DNA of 64,000 nt from contig CAYMOV010000003.1 of assembly GCA_964392085.1 (NCBI GenBank), forward strand, positions 1 to 64,000, read 5' to 3'. The position numbers and the translations under genes were made by a program. Each line of letters starts with the position of its first letter. Within the stretch, counting starts at the first letter, position 1. Below the pieces are notes generated by a model. That model saw nothing but the letters and a program-made list of their open reading frames with translations. It had not been told where the DNA came from and did no database searches. Below, piece after piece: positions 15,865 through 24,901 of this stretch. The DNA is from CAYMOV01 sp964392085. GTDB taxonomy: Bacteria; Oederibacteriota; Muellerivitia; Muellerivitales; Muellerivitaceae.

Positions 15865-18545
15865 GCCGGAGACCAACTCTCGCAGCGCTCCTGGCGCTCA
15901 TGGCCCTGCCGATCCTGTCCGCCCCGGTCCCAACGGGCAAGACCGGGGAGGGAGTGGTGGCCTCGCCCCCCCGGGCGATCCACGCCCTGAAACTCAAGTT
16001 CTTCGGGGACAACCTCCAAGACGCCGTCCTCAAGCTCACAAGTTCCCCGGGATTCAGCCTGACGGATCCTTCGGACCTCAACGACTTGGGTTACGTCTAC
16101 CTCTATTTCGGGCAGTATGAGGAAGCCACTTCCCAGTTCAGCAAGATCCTCGCGACCTTCCCCAAGTACGCCCCGGCCCAAATGAACTTGGGAGTCACGG
16201 CCTACCGGATGGGCGACAACGCCGCGGCCATCACCTGGTTCCGCCGGGCCCTGAAGACCGACCCCGCGAGCGGGGACACGGCCTTCGACCTGGGGGTCCT
16301 CGCGCTGGAAGGCGGCGACCTGGAAGGGGCCGTCCAAGACCTCGAAAAGGCGGCCCGCGTCCTCCCCCAGGAACCCGAGGTCTGGAACAACCTGGGTTGC
16401 GCGCATTTCCGGCTGGGCCGGACCGCCGACGCGCTCAATGATTTTCGGAAGGCCTGGGACCTGGGGGGGCAGTACACCGAGGCCGCCTTGAACTTGGGGG
16501 CCGCGGCCCTCGTTCAAGGCGACGCTTCCACGGCCCGGGAGGCCGGGGAAAGGGCTATCCGCCTCACCCCGGACGGTTCGGCGGGTTATGGACTCTTAGG
16601 GGCCGCTTGGTTGGCCCAGGGGGAACCCGAGAAGGCCGTCCTCGCCTTCGCCCGCTCCGTCCAATTGGACCCCTCCTCGGCGGGGGCCTTCAACAACCTG
16701 GGGCGTGCCCAGATGACGCTGGGCCACGAGGACGAGGCCGAGCGGGCTTTCCAGAAGGCCTTGGCCCTGGACCCGGGCCTCCTCTCCGCCCAATGGAACC
16801 TGGCGGACCTGCGGCTCAAGCAGGGCCGTTCCAATGAGGCGCTCCCCCTTTACGAAAAAGCGCAGGCCGCGCCGGGGGCCGACCGGAGCGCTGTCTTCCA
16901 CACCAATTGGGGGACCGCCTGCGCCAAGACCGGTGACCCGGTGAAAGCCCGCCGTTTGTGGGAGGAGGCCCTCCAGTTGGACCCCCAAGAACTGACGGCC
17001 CTCTACGACCTCGCCCTCCAGGCCCGGGACCAGAAGGAATCGGGCCGTGCGCGCGAGTGGGCCCGCCGGGGACAGGCTTTGGCGCCCCAGGATTCCCGGT
17101 GGGAGCGGCTCCTGGGGGACCTGGACCGGATGGACGACAAAACCGCGGATTCCCTCAAGCATTACCGACAGGCCCAGAAACTGGGGGACCACAGCCCCGA
17201 CCTGGACCGCCGTATCGAGTCCCTCCAGTCGGGGAACCCCATGCCGGCGGTCCCGGGCGTCTTGGACGCTGACCAGACTCCCGAGAACGTCCGGCGGTCG
17301 GTCCAGGCCCTCTGGGATCGGGGCGAGACCGAAGAAGCCCTGTCCCTTGCCGCGGGAGCCGCGAACAGGTGGCCAAAGGATTCCCTCGCGCAGAAAACCC
17401 TGTCGGAGGCCCACCGGGCCCTGGGGGACGAGGCCGAGGCGGGGGCGGCCATGGAAAAGGCCGTCCAACTCCAGCCGTCGGACCCGAAGCTTCGGGTGGA
17501 GGCCGGCAACCTGGCATTCGACCAGAACCGGTTCGCCGACGCGGAAAACCATTTCCGGACGTCCCTTCGCCTGGAGCCCGACTCCCTGCCCGCCTGCCTG
17601 GGATACGGCTCTTCGCTCTTCAAGCAATACAAGGTGGAGGAAGCCCTCGCCGCATGGAAAAAGGGACAATCGACACACCCGGATTCCGCGGAGCTGTGTT
17701 ACAACCTCGCCCGGGGTGACCAGGAACTTGGGAGGCGGGCCCAGGCGCGCGTTTACCTCGACCGGGCCCTGAAGATCCGGCCAAACTATCCCGAGGCCAT
17801 CACGAACGGCGCGGCCATGGATTTGGACGAAGACCAATTGGACGCCGCGGAGAAGAAATTGAAACGAAGCCTCGACCTGGACCCCGCCCAGGCGGAGACC
17901 CATTTCAACCTCGGCAACCTGAACCTCAAGCGGGGCAAGTTCGATGAGGCGGTGGCCGAGTACCGCAAGGGCCTCCAGGTCCATCCCGACGACGCGGACG
18001 GCTATTATTATGAGGGGGTGGCCTTCCTCCGACAGTCGAAATGGGCCCCAGCCCGGGAGGCTTTCGAGAAGGCCCTGGAGAAGAACCCCCATCACGCGGA
18101 CGCGCTCTACAACCTGGGCAAGGTGGCGGTGGAAACGGGCCAGAACGGCGCCGCCCTGAAATACTTCCAGGAATCCCTGGACCTGAAACCGTACCAATCC
18201 GACGCGCTCTTCGGGATGGGACTCATGCGGTTCAAGATGGGACAATTCGAGGAGGCCGCCGCCCAGTTCAAACGGGCCCAAGAGGATTGGAAAGGCGGCT
18301 GCGAGTCGGCCTATTACCTGGGACGGACCTATGAGAAGCTGGGGGACCCCGGTTCCGCCGAGATGTCCTACCGGCGGTCCTTGCGGGGTTGCCCCGATTT
18401 CGGCCCCTCCCACCTGTTCCTAGGCGACCTGCTGGCGTCCCGGGGCCGAGCCTCGGAAGCCCGGGAGGAATACCAATCCGCGGCGGCCCAAACCGGATAC
18501 CCCGAGGTGGCGAAGATGGGCCGTGACCGGATGGCCGGCAAATGA
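15861..18545 (+). CDS. Large secreted TPR-repeat protein
   Basis: An 894-residue protein with an N-terminal signal peptide (RRPTLAALLALMALPILSA) and then almost continuous tetratricopeptide repeats, about 20 units, with typical motifs such as NNLGRAQMTLGHEDEAERAF and YNLGKVAVETGQ. TPR arrays are protein-binding scaffolds; here it should act outside the cytoplasmic membrane. The TTG start overlaps the previous gene by 4 nt, and its own end overlaps the PfkB kinase gene by 4 nt. Partner unknown. Confidence 0.85.
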   Translation: MSRRPTLAALLALMALPILSAPVPTGKTGEGVVASPPRAIHALKLKFFGDNLQDAVLKLTSSPGFSLTDPSDLNDLGYVYLYFGQYEEATSQFSKILATFPKYAPAQMNLGVTAYRMGDNAAAITWFRRALKTDPASGDTAFDLGVLALEGGDLEGAVQDLEKAARVLPQEPEVWNNLGCAHFRLGRTADALNDFRKAWDLGGQYTEAALNLGAAALVQGDASTAREAGERAIRLTPDGSAGYGLLGAAWLAQGEPEKAVLAFARSVQLDPSSAGAFNNLGRAQMTLGHEDEAERAFQKALALDPGLLSAQWNLADLRLKQGRSNEALPLYEKAQAAPGADRSAVFHTNWGTACAKTGDPVKARRLWEEALQLDPQELTALYDLALQARDQKESGRAREWARRGQALAPQDSRWERLLGDLDRMDDKTADSLKHYRQAQKLGDHSPDLDRRIESLQSGNPMPAVPGVLDADQTPENVRRSVQALWDRGETEEALSLAAGAANRWPKDSLAQKTLSEAHRALGDEAEAGAAMEKAVQLQPSDPKLRVEAGNLAFDQNRFADAENHFRTSLRLEPDSLPACLGYGSSLFKQYKVEEALAAWKKGQSTHPDSAELCYNLARGDQELGRRAQARVYLDRALKIRPNYPEAITNGAAMDLDEDQLDAAEKKLKRSLDLDPAQAETHFNLGNLNLKRGKFDEAVAEYRKGLQVHPDDADGYYYEGVAFLRQSKWAPAREAFEKALEKNPHHADALYNLGKVAVETGQNGAALKYFQESLDLKPYQSDALFGMGLMRFKMGQFEEAAAQFKRAQEDWKGGCESAYYLGRTYEKLGDPGSAEMSYRRSLRGCPDFGPSHLFLGDLLASRGRASEAREEYQSAAAQTGYPEVAKMGRDRMAGK

Positions 18546-19468
18546 TCCGGCTCGTCTCCCTCGCGCCGTCACTCGACCTGGAGGTCCACCTCCGGAAGCT
18601 TCCTACGGGAAAGATCGGGATCTTGGAGGAGTGCCGGGTGATTCCGGGGGGGAAGGCCGTGAACCTGGCGAGGTTCCTCAAGGCCTGGGGCGTTCCGTCC
18701 CGATTGAGCCAAGGCGCGGGCGGGGGCGGCCATCCGACCCATGTCCTGTATGAATCGCTCCTTCGGGGGGAGGGTCTCCGCGCGGAGGCCCTTGATCCCG
18801 AGGCGCCTATCCGGACGAATTTGGTGATGACAGGCCGTGGTCCGGCCGAGAAATACAACCATCCTGGGTTTGCCCTCTCCCGAGACTCCCTGGCCCGCTT
18901 CGAAAGGACTTTTTCTTCCTTTCCGCCGGGGGACTTCTTCGTGTTGACGGGAAGATGCCCCAAGGGTTTCCCGGCCTCCCGGGCCGCAGGATGGGTCCGC
19001 CGGTTGGAGAAGCGCGGGGTCCATTGTTGGGTCGACACCTCGGGCGAGCCCTTGAGGGCCCTGCTGGGCGCCGGCCCGTCGTTCCTCAAGGTGAACCTGT
19101 TCGAATTAGGGGAGGCCTTGGGCCGTGAGTTCAAGAACCTGGAGCAGTTGATCCCCCTCCTGCCGACGCTCCACCGCAGGGGCCTTCGCCATGGGGCCAT
19201 CACGCAGGGCGCCGAGGGGGTCCTGGCCTGGGAGGGCCCCGAGGTGGTCCGGGCGAGGCCCCCGAAGGTTTCCCGGCTCCAGCCCTTGGTGGTGGGGGCC
19301 GGCGACGGGTTCCTGGCCGGTTACCTCCATGCCTGGCGGGGGAAGAAGAACCTGGCCGAGCGGGTCCGTTGGGCCCTGGCTTCCGGCACGACCGTGGCGG
19401 CGAAGGGCATCATGGGTTTCGACCCGAAGCTCGTGGCGCGGCTGGCAGCCCAAGTCAAAGTGAACTAA
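18542..19468 (+). CDS. PfkB-family sugar kinase (1-phosphofructokinase type)
   Basis: A 308-residue ribokinase-fold kinase. The N-terminal PfkB signature is in IPGGKAVNLARFLKAWG near residues 35-51, and the C-terminal anion hole and catalytic aspartate are in VVGAGDGFLAGY near residues 250-261. The spacing resembles 1-phosphofructokinase and tagatose-6-phosphate kinase rather than ribokinase. The start is ATG overlapping the TPR gene (ATGA). It is the last gene of a coupled run that began at nadX; no sugar transport gene is nearby, so the substrate is open. Confidence 0.85.
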   Translation: MIRLVSLAPSLDLEVHLRKLPTGKIGILEECRVIPGGKAVNLARFLKAWGVPSRLSQGAGGGGHPTHVLYESLLRGEGLRAEALDPEAPIRTNLVMTGRGPAEKYNHPGFALSRDSLARFERTFSSFPPGDFFVLTGRCPKGFPASRAAGWVRRLEKRGVHCWVDTSGEPLRALLGAGPSFLKVNLFELGEALGREFKNLEQLIPLLPTLHRRGLRHGAITQGAEGVLAWEGPEVVRARPPKVSRLQPLVVGAGDGFLAGYLHAWRGKKNLAERVRWALASGTTVAAKGIMGFDPKLVARLAAQVKVN

Positions 19469-19472
19469 CACC

Positions 19473-19608
19473 TTTTCACCACAATGGACCCAGGGGACTC
19501 GATGGCCACGATGGTAAAGGGATTGATGGGGCACGAAATAACCGCCGAATGGTCGGCGCTTTCATCGAGGAAACCACATTGTGATCATCGTGTCCCCTGT
19601 GGTGAAAA
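19473..19608. repeat. Palindromic intergenic repeat, copy 3
   Basis: Occupies most of the 157-bp gap before xseA. The left end TTTTCACCACAATGGACCC (from 19473) and the right end TGTCCCCTGTGGTGAAAA (19591-19608) form a near-perfect inverted repeat. The CACCACAATGG end is shared with the copy at 2446. Inner segments GGCCACGATGG and ATCATCGTG continue the pairing, giving a long imperfect hairpin. Confidence 0.72.
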
Positions 19609-19625
19609 TGATATGGAAGTGACGA

Positions 19626-21017
19626 TTGACTGAAACGAACCAACCAGTCCTCACGGTCTCCGAGTTCCTGGATTCCGCAAAGACCCTCCTCGAATCCCGA
19701 TTCGCCCAGGTGGCGATCCGCGGTGAGATCACCAACTTCAAGGTGGCCTCCTCGGGCCACATGTATTTCTCCCTGAAGGACGCCAAGGGGCGGATCGACT
19801 GCGCGTTCTTCCGGGGCTTCAACCAGGGCCTGGCCTTCAAACCCGAGGACGGCCTCCAGGTCGTGATGGGCGGCACCGCGGGGATCTACGAGGCCCGGGG
19901 CCAGTTCCAGGTCACGGTAAGGTGGATGGAACCCCAGGGCCTCGGCGGCCTGCAGTTGGCCTTCGAACAGCTCAAGCGCAAGCTCCAGGCCGAGGGCTTG
20001 TTCGACGAATCCCGAAAGCGGCCTTTGCCCCGGTTTCCCCGGCGGGTGGCGGTCCTCACCTCGGGTGGCGGCGCGGCCTGGCAGGACTTCCTCCGGATAT
20101 TGGAGTCCAGGGTCGGGATCGAGGAAGTGGAACTGTACGACGTGAGGGTCCAGGGGGCCGAGGCGGCCTCGGACATCACGGCGGCCTTCCAACGGATCGC
20201 CGATTGGCCCGAGTACGACGTGGTGGTGCTCACCCGGGGCGGGGGAAGCGCCGAGGACCTGGCGGTGTTCAACGACGAGGCGGTCGTGCGGGCCGTGGCG
20301 GCCTGCCCCATTCCGGTGCTCTGCGCGGTGGGCCATGAGATCGACCACAGCCTCTGCGATTTCGCGGCGGACAAGCGGGCCCCGACGCCCACGGCGGCGG
20401 CCGAGTGGCTGGCGCCGGACAAGGACGAGATGGCCGATCGGTTGGACGAGATTTCCCGCCGCCTCCGCGATGCCCTGGCCCAGGTTTCGGACAAGGGTCG
20501 GGAGGACACCCAAGCCCTCGCCGACCGGCTGAAGGACTTCCACCCCCTGCGATGGCTGGACGAGACCCGCCAGAGGGTCGACGAGGCGTCCGAGGACATC
20601 GAGCGGGCCTTCCGGAATTCCCGGGCGATGGGGAAGGAACGCGTGGGCAGGGCCGGGGCGGTGCTGGCCCGAAGCGCGCCGCTGGTCCGGTTCGGAATGC
20701 TCCGCGAGAAACTGGAGTCGGGGCAACGGACCCTCCATCAAGCCCTACGGCACGCCGCGAAGCAGGCCGAGTCCCGCCTCTCCGAGGCCAAAACCCGGTT
20801 GGACGCCCTCCATCCCCTCGCGCCATTGGAACGGGGATACGCCCTGGTGACCCGCGCGAAGGATGGGCGGGTCCTGCGGTCCTCCCGGGAAGTCCAGGCG
20901 GGCGAAGGGGTCGAGATCCGCCTCGCGAAGGGTACCCTGGGTGCCAGGGTGACCCGGGTGGACGGCGCGGGGAAGCCTGTGGAGACCACGCCTCCCCTGC
21001 CGGGACTGGAACCCTGA
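19626..21017 (+). CDS. xseA: Exodeoxyribonuclease VII large subunit
   Basis: Large subunit of exonuclease VII, which degrades single-stranded DNA. The 463-residue product has the N-terminal OB fold (VAIRGEITNFKVASSGHMYF, KDAKGRIDCAFF), then the catalytic domain with PRRVAVLTS, VVVLTRGGGSAEDL, FNDEAVVRA and VGHEIDHSLCDFAADKRAPTPTAAAE, and a coiled-coil C terminus ending in PLAPLERGYALV. The start is TTG. xseB follows after a 336-bp gap. Confidence 0.96.
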   Translation: MTETNQPVLTVSEFLDSAKTLLESRFAQVAIRGEITNFKVASSGHMYFSLKDAKGRIDCAFFRGFNQGLAFKPEDGLQVVMGGTAGIYEARGQFQVTVRWMEPQGLGGLQLAFEQLKRKLQAEGLFDESRKRPLPRFPRRVAVLTSGGGAAWQDFLRILESRVGIEEVELYDVRVQGAEAASDITAAFQRIADWPEYDVVVLTRGGGSAEDLAVFNDEAVVRAVAACPIPVLCAVGHEIDHSLCDFAADKRAPTPTAAAEWLAPDKDEMADRLDEISRRLRDALAQVSDKGREDTQALADRLKDFHPLRWLDETRQRVDEASEDIERAFRNSRAMGKERVGRAGAVLARSAPLVRFGMLREKLESGQRTLHQALRHAAKQAESRLSEAKTRLDALHPLAPLERGYALVTRAKDGRVLRSSREVQAGEGVEIRLAKGTLGARVTRVDGAGKPVETTPPLPGLEP

Positions 21018-21034
21018 AACATCAAAACCCAAGT

Positions 21035-21278
21035 CCACCACAGAGGTACGTCCCGCGCTCAGTATTAGAATCTGATGAACGCGGGACTGTCCCGCCTCCA
21101 TATCATGGAAAGCGGGCGGGACAGAGTCACAGGGTTAAGCCTTAACGGCTAAAACATGAGAAAAAACAATGGGACACAGATTGCGATCTAGCGGGAACCG
21201 ATGAATGTTGACGGCTCATCGTTAGACTCATTCTTTATTTTAGCCTTCCTAAACTGAGCCTCTATGTCTCTGTGGTGG
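21035..21278. repeat. Palindromic intergenic repeat, copy 4, with inserted GC-rich hairpins
   Basis: The 336-bp gap between xseA and xseB holds this element. Ends are CCACCACAGAGG (21035-21046) and CCTCTATGTCTCTGTGGTGG (21259-21278). Inside are CCCGCG/CGCGGG and GTCCCGCC/GGCGGGAC hairpins. Bases 21075-21116 match 45233-45274 in 41 of 42 positions. The rest of the gap is AT-rich, and I see no convincing promoter or terminator in it. Confidence 0.75.
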
Positions 21279-21353
21279 TTGTTGGTGTAGTTTGGTTTTA
21301 AAGGCAACTAAACCGGGTTACAAAGGGCATTAACTCCACTAAAATAGGAAGCC

Positions 21354-21593
21354 ATGACGACCCAGAACCCCACCTTTGAGGAAGCCCTCGAGCGGCTCGA
21401 GAAGATCGTGTCTCAGATGGAATCCGGCGAGCTGAAGCTGGAGGATTCCCTCAAGCTTTTCGAGGAAGGCATGCGCCTGACCAAGGTCTGCCACCAGAAG
21501 CTCGACGACGTCGAGAAGAAGGTCAAGCAGCTCCTCAAAACCAACGCCCCGAAGGCCGACGACGCCGAGGGCGGCAAACCCCCCAAGCGCTGA
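21354..21593 (+). CDS. xseB: Exodeoxyribonuclease VII small subunit
   Basis: A 79-residue helical protein that binds XseA. The family pattern is clear: PTFEEALERLEKIVSQME, then GELKLEDSLKLFEEGMRL and a C-terminal coiled coil LDDVEKKVKQLL. The start is ATG. It is 3 bp from ispA, the common xseB-ispA-dxs order, and the window indeed continues with ispA and dxs. Confidence 0.95.
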   Translation: MTTQNPTFEEALERLEKIVSQMESGELKLEDSLKLFEEGMRLTKVCHQKLDDVEKKVKQLLKTNAPKADDAEGGKPPKR

Positions 21594-21596
21594 CCT

Positions 21597-22496
21597 TTGA
21601 AACCCTTCCGGCTTCAACCTTACCTGGAATCCCGCCGCCACCTCGTGGACGGCGCCTTGGCGGCCCTCTTCCGGAAGGTCACCCAAGCCCCGCCTGTCCT
21701 CAAGAAGTCCATGGCCTACAGCGTGAACGCCGGGGGCAAACGCCTCCGCCCGGTGCTCTGCCTGGCCTCGGCCGAGGCCGTGGGCCTGCCGACCGCCTCC
21801 GCGCTCCGCGTCGCCTGCGCCCTGGAACTGATCCACACCTACAGCCTCATTCACGACGACCTCCCAGCCCTCGACAACGACGACTTCCGCCGGGGCAACC
21901 CCACGAACCACAAGGTCTTCGGCGAGGCGATGGCGATCCTGGCCGGGGATGGTCTTCTCACCCTGGCCTTCGAGTGGATCGGGGACCCGAAGGGTTATCC
22001 GGCGCGCCTTCATCCCCTTCTCGGCGCGACGGTGTGGGACTTGGCCCGTTCCGCCGGTTATTCCGGCATGGTGGGCGGACAAGTGGACGACGTAATCTCC
22101 GAGGGTCAAAAACCGAGTTTGTCCCATGTCCTTTCGATCCACCGCCGCAAGACCGGGGCTCTCCTCGCGGCCTCGGTCCGCCTGCCGGCGGTGCTGGCGG
22201 GAAGCCCGACGAAGGTCCACCGCGCCCTCGAGGTCTACGGCCGGGACGCGGGGTTGGCCTTCCAGGTGGTGGACGATGTCCTCAACGAGACGGGGGACGC
22301 CGCCCAGTTGGGGAAGGCCGTCGGGAGCGACCGGGCCCGCGGCAAGATGACCTATCCCGCCGCCGTGGGGTTGGAGGCTTCCCGCCGGGAGATCCAACGC
22401 CTCACCCAAAGCGCGGTGGATGGCCTCAAGCCCCTGGGGCCCAAGGCCGAACCGCTCCGCGCATTGGCCCTCCACATGGCGAACAGGACCGTCTGA
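21597..22496 (+). CDS. ispA: Polyprenyl synthetase, farnesyl diphosphate synthase type
   Basis: Elongates allylic diphosphates with isopentenyl diphosphate. The 299-residue product has the first aspartate-rich motif in SLIHDDLPALDNDDFRRG (near residues 84-101, DDx4D as in bacterial short-chain synthases) and the second in QVVDDVLNETGD near 222-233; GGKRLRPVL is the substrate-binding arginine motif. The start is TTG, 3 bp after xseB. The chain length (C15 or C20) is inferred from the gene order xseB-ispA-dxs. Confidence 0.93.
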   Translation: MKPFRLQPYLESRRHLVDGALAALFRKVTQAPPVLKKSMAYSVNAGGKRLRPVLCLASAEAVGLPTASALRVACALELIHTYSLIHDDLPALDNDDFRRGNPTNHKVFGEAMAILAGDGLLTLAFEWIGDPKGYPARLHPLLGATVWDLARSAGYSGMVGGQVDDVISEGQKPSLSHVLSIHRRKTGALLAASVRLPAVLAGSPTKVHRALEVYGRDAGLAFQVVDDVLNETGDAAQLGKAVGSDRARGKMTYPAAVGLEASRREIQRLTQSAVDGLKPLGPKAEPLRALALHMANRTV

Positions 22497-22497
22497 C

Positions 22498-22941
22498 GTG
22501 GATGCGATCCGGCAAATAGTCGCTTCCCGCATTTTCCTCGCTACCTTGGCGGCTTGGGCCACGGCCCAAGGCCTCAAAGTGTTGATTTATTACATTCGCT
22601 TCCATAAGATGAACTTCCGTTTGTTCGTCGGATCGGGCGGGATGCCCAGTTCCCACTCGTCCTTCGTGACCTGCCTGGCGGTTTCGATCGGTCGGGCGGC
22701 CGGCTGGGCGAGCCCGGTTTTCATGCTTTCCTTGGGGATCGCCTTCGTCATCATGTCGGACGCGGCGGGCGTCCGCCGCGCGGCTGGGACGCAGGCGCAT
22801 ATCCTCAACGAAATGATGGAAGACTATTACCGCAACAAGCCCTTCAAGCCGAAGCGCTTGAAGGAATTGTTGGGCCACACGCCGCTCCAGGTCGTCGCGG
22901 GCGCCTTCTTGGGCCTCGTCTACGCCCTGATCTTCCCCTGA
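22498..22941 (+). CDS. Divergent PAP2 family membrane protein (YuiD type)
   Basis: A 147-residue membrane protein of the family related to acid phosphatase/vanadium haloperoxidase. The key motif GSGGMPSSHSSFVTCLA lies near residues 46-62, and DAAGVRRAAGTQAHILNEM and LGHTPLQVVAGAFLGLVYAL follow as in YuiD-like proteins. The start is GTG 22498, two bases after the ispA stop; the longer frame upstream is a shadow of ispA. Its place between ispA and dxs suggests a role in prenyl phosphate metabolism, which is inference. Confidence 0.87.
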   Translation: MDAIRQIVASRIFLATLAAWATAQGLKVLIYYIRFHKMNFRLFVGSGGMPSSHSSFVTCLAVSIGRAAGWASPVFMLSLGIAFVIMSDAAGVRRAAGTQAHILNEMMEDYYRNKPFKPKRLKELLGHTPLQVVAGAFLGLVYALIFP

Positions 22942-22962
22942 AAGTCGGGTCCTAAGAGTCCC

Positions 22963-24885
22963 ATGGCCGAATTCCTCGACAAGATCCAAAGCCCCGCCGA
23001 CCTCCGGGCCCTCGATGTGACGGCCCTTCCCAAGGTGGCGGAGGAAATACGCGAGTTCCTGGTCCGTTCGGTCTCCAAGACCGGCGGCCACCTAGGCGCC
23101 AGCCTGGGCACGGTGGAACTCACCCTAGCCCTCCACTACGTTTACGACACCCCGAAGGACCGCATCGTCTGGGACACGGGCCACCAGGCCTACGGCCACA
23201 AGGCCGTCACGGGACGCCAGGCCGGGTTCGCCACCCTCCGGCAATACAAGGGCCTTTGCGGTTTCCCCAAGCGCAGTGAGAGCGAGTACGACACCTTCGC
23301 GGTGGGCCACGCGGGCACCGCGCTTTCGGCGGCCTACGGCATGGCCCGGGGCCGGGACAACCGTGGAGGCCAGAACCACGTGATCGCCGTGGTGGGCGAC
23401 GCCTCCATCACCAACGGCATGTCCATGGAGGCCCTCAACAACATCGGCCACGCCAAGGACGGCCGAAAAACCGATATGGTGGTCGTGCTGAACGACAACG
23501 AGATGTCCATTTCGCCCTCGGTGGGCGCCATGACGGCCCACCTCAATAAGATCCTGTCGGGGAAGACCTACACGCAGGCCAAGAGCCGGGTGGGGTCCTG
23601 GCTGGACCGCATCCCCAAGGTGGGCCGCGACGTCCTCAAGATGGCCCAACACGCCGAGGAGGCGCTGAAGGGCTTCATGACCCCCGGCACGCTGTTCGAG
23701 GAGATGGGCCTGACCTACTACGGCCCCATCGACGGACACGACGTCGGCACCCTGGTGGAGATCTTCCGCCGCGTGAAGCAGTTGAAGGGCCCCATCCTGC
23801 TCCATGTCATCACCCGCAAGGGCAAGGGCTACGAGTACGCCGAGAAGAACCCCGAAAAATACCACGGCGTCTCGGTATTCGACCCCGTGACGGGCAAAAG
23901 CGCGCCGACGCCCGGCTCCGCCCCGCCGACCTACACCCAGGTCTTCGGCGACACCATGATCGACCTGGCCACGAAACGGCCCGAGGTGGTGGTCATCACC
24001 GCGGGCATGCCCGACGGCACCGGTCTCAAGGCCTTCGGTGAGAAGCTCCCAAAGCAGTTCTACGACGTCGGCATCGCCGAGAGCCACGCGGTCTGCATGG
24101 CGGCGGGCCTGGCCTGCGAGGGCGTGAAGCCCGTGGTGGCCATCTACTCGACGTTCCTCCAACGCGCCTATGACCAGATCATCCATGACGTCTGCATGCA
24201 GAAACTTCCCGTGGTGTTCGCCCTGGACCGGGGCGGCATCGTGGGCGAGGACGGGGAGACCCATACGGGGGCCTTCGACCTGTCCTACCTCCGCTGCATC
24301 CCGAACCTGACCGTGATGGCGCCCGCCGATGAGAACGAACTGCGGAACATGCTTTTCACCGCCGTGGAACACGACGGCCCCATCGCCCTCCGGTATCCCC
24401 GGGGCGCGGGGGAAGGCGTGGCCTTCGATTCCGAATACCGGAAGATCCCCATCGGCAAGGGTGAACTCCTCCAGGACGGCTCTGAGGTGGCCCTCTTGGC
24501 CGTGGGGCGCATGGTGGGAGTGGCCAAAAAGGCCGCCGAGATACTCAAGAAGGAAGGTGTGTCCGTCGCGGTGGCCAACATGCGGTTCGTCAAACCCCTC
24601 GACGAGGAATTGGTGGCCCGGCTGGCGGGCCGCGTGAAGGGGATCGTGACCCTGGAGGAAAACGCCGTCATGGGCGGCTTCGGGAGCGCGGTCATGGAGT
24701 GCCTCCAGGCCCGCGGGCTGGGCTTGGTGCCCATCCGTACCATAGGACTTCCGGACGAGTACATCGAGCACGGGAAACCCCAGATCATCCGGGAAAAGCT
24801 CGGTTTGGAACCGGCCCGGGTGGTGGAAACGGTCCGGGAACTCCTGAACCGCCGTTCTCCGGAGGCCCTGGGGGTGGTGTCTTGA
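22963..24885 (+). CDS. dxs: 1-deoxy-D-xylulose-5-phosphate synthase
   Basis: Thiamine diphosphate enzyme joining pyruvate and glyceraldehyde 3-phosphate, the first step of the MEP isoprenoid route. The 640-residue length is typical. The motifs GHQAYGHKAVTGR, VGDASITNGMSMEALN (cofactor binding), NDNEMSISPSVGAM, GPIDGHDV, IAESHAV and LRYPRGAG occur in order. It closes the xseB-ispA-PAP2-dxs cluster. Its end is 16 bp from the M23 peptidase gene. Confidence 0.97.
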   Translation: MAEFLDKIQSPADLRALDVTALPKVAEEIREFLVRSVSKTGGHLGASLGTVELTLALHYVYDTPKDRIVWDTGHQAYGHKAVTGRQAGFATLRQYKGLCGFPKRSESEYDTFAVGHAGTALSAAYGMARGRDNRGGQNHVIAVVGDASITNGMSMEALNNIGHAKDGRKTDMVVVLNDNEMSISPSVGAMTAHLNKILSGKTYTQAKSRVGSWLDRIPKVGRDVLKMAQHAEEALKGFMTPGTLFEEMGLTYYGPIDGHDVGTLVEIFRRVKQLKGPILLHVITRKGKGYEYAEKNPEKYHGVSVFDPVTGKSAPTPGSAPPTYTQVFGDTMIDLATKRPEVVVITAGMPDGTGLKAFGEKLPKQFYDVGIAESHAVCMAAGLACEGVKPVVAIYSTFLQRAYDQIIHDVCMQKLPVVFALDRGGIVGEDGETHTGAFDLSYLRCIPNLTVMAPADENELRNMLFTAVEHDGPIALRYPRGAGEGVAFDSEYRKIPIGKGELLQDGSEVALLAVGRMVGVAKKAAEILKKEGVSVAVANMRFVKPLDEELVARLAGRVKGIVTLEENAVMGGFGSAVMECLQARGLGLVPIRTIGLPDEYIEHGKPQIIREKLGLEPARVVETVRELLNRRSPEALGVVS

Positions 24886-24901
24886 CCGCCCCCGCCCTGC
24901 G

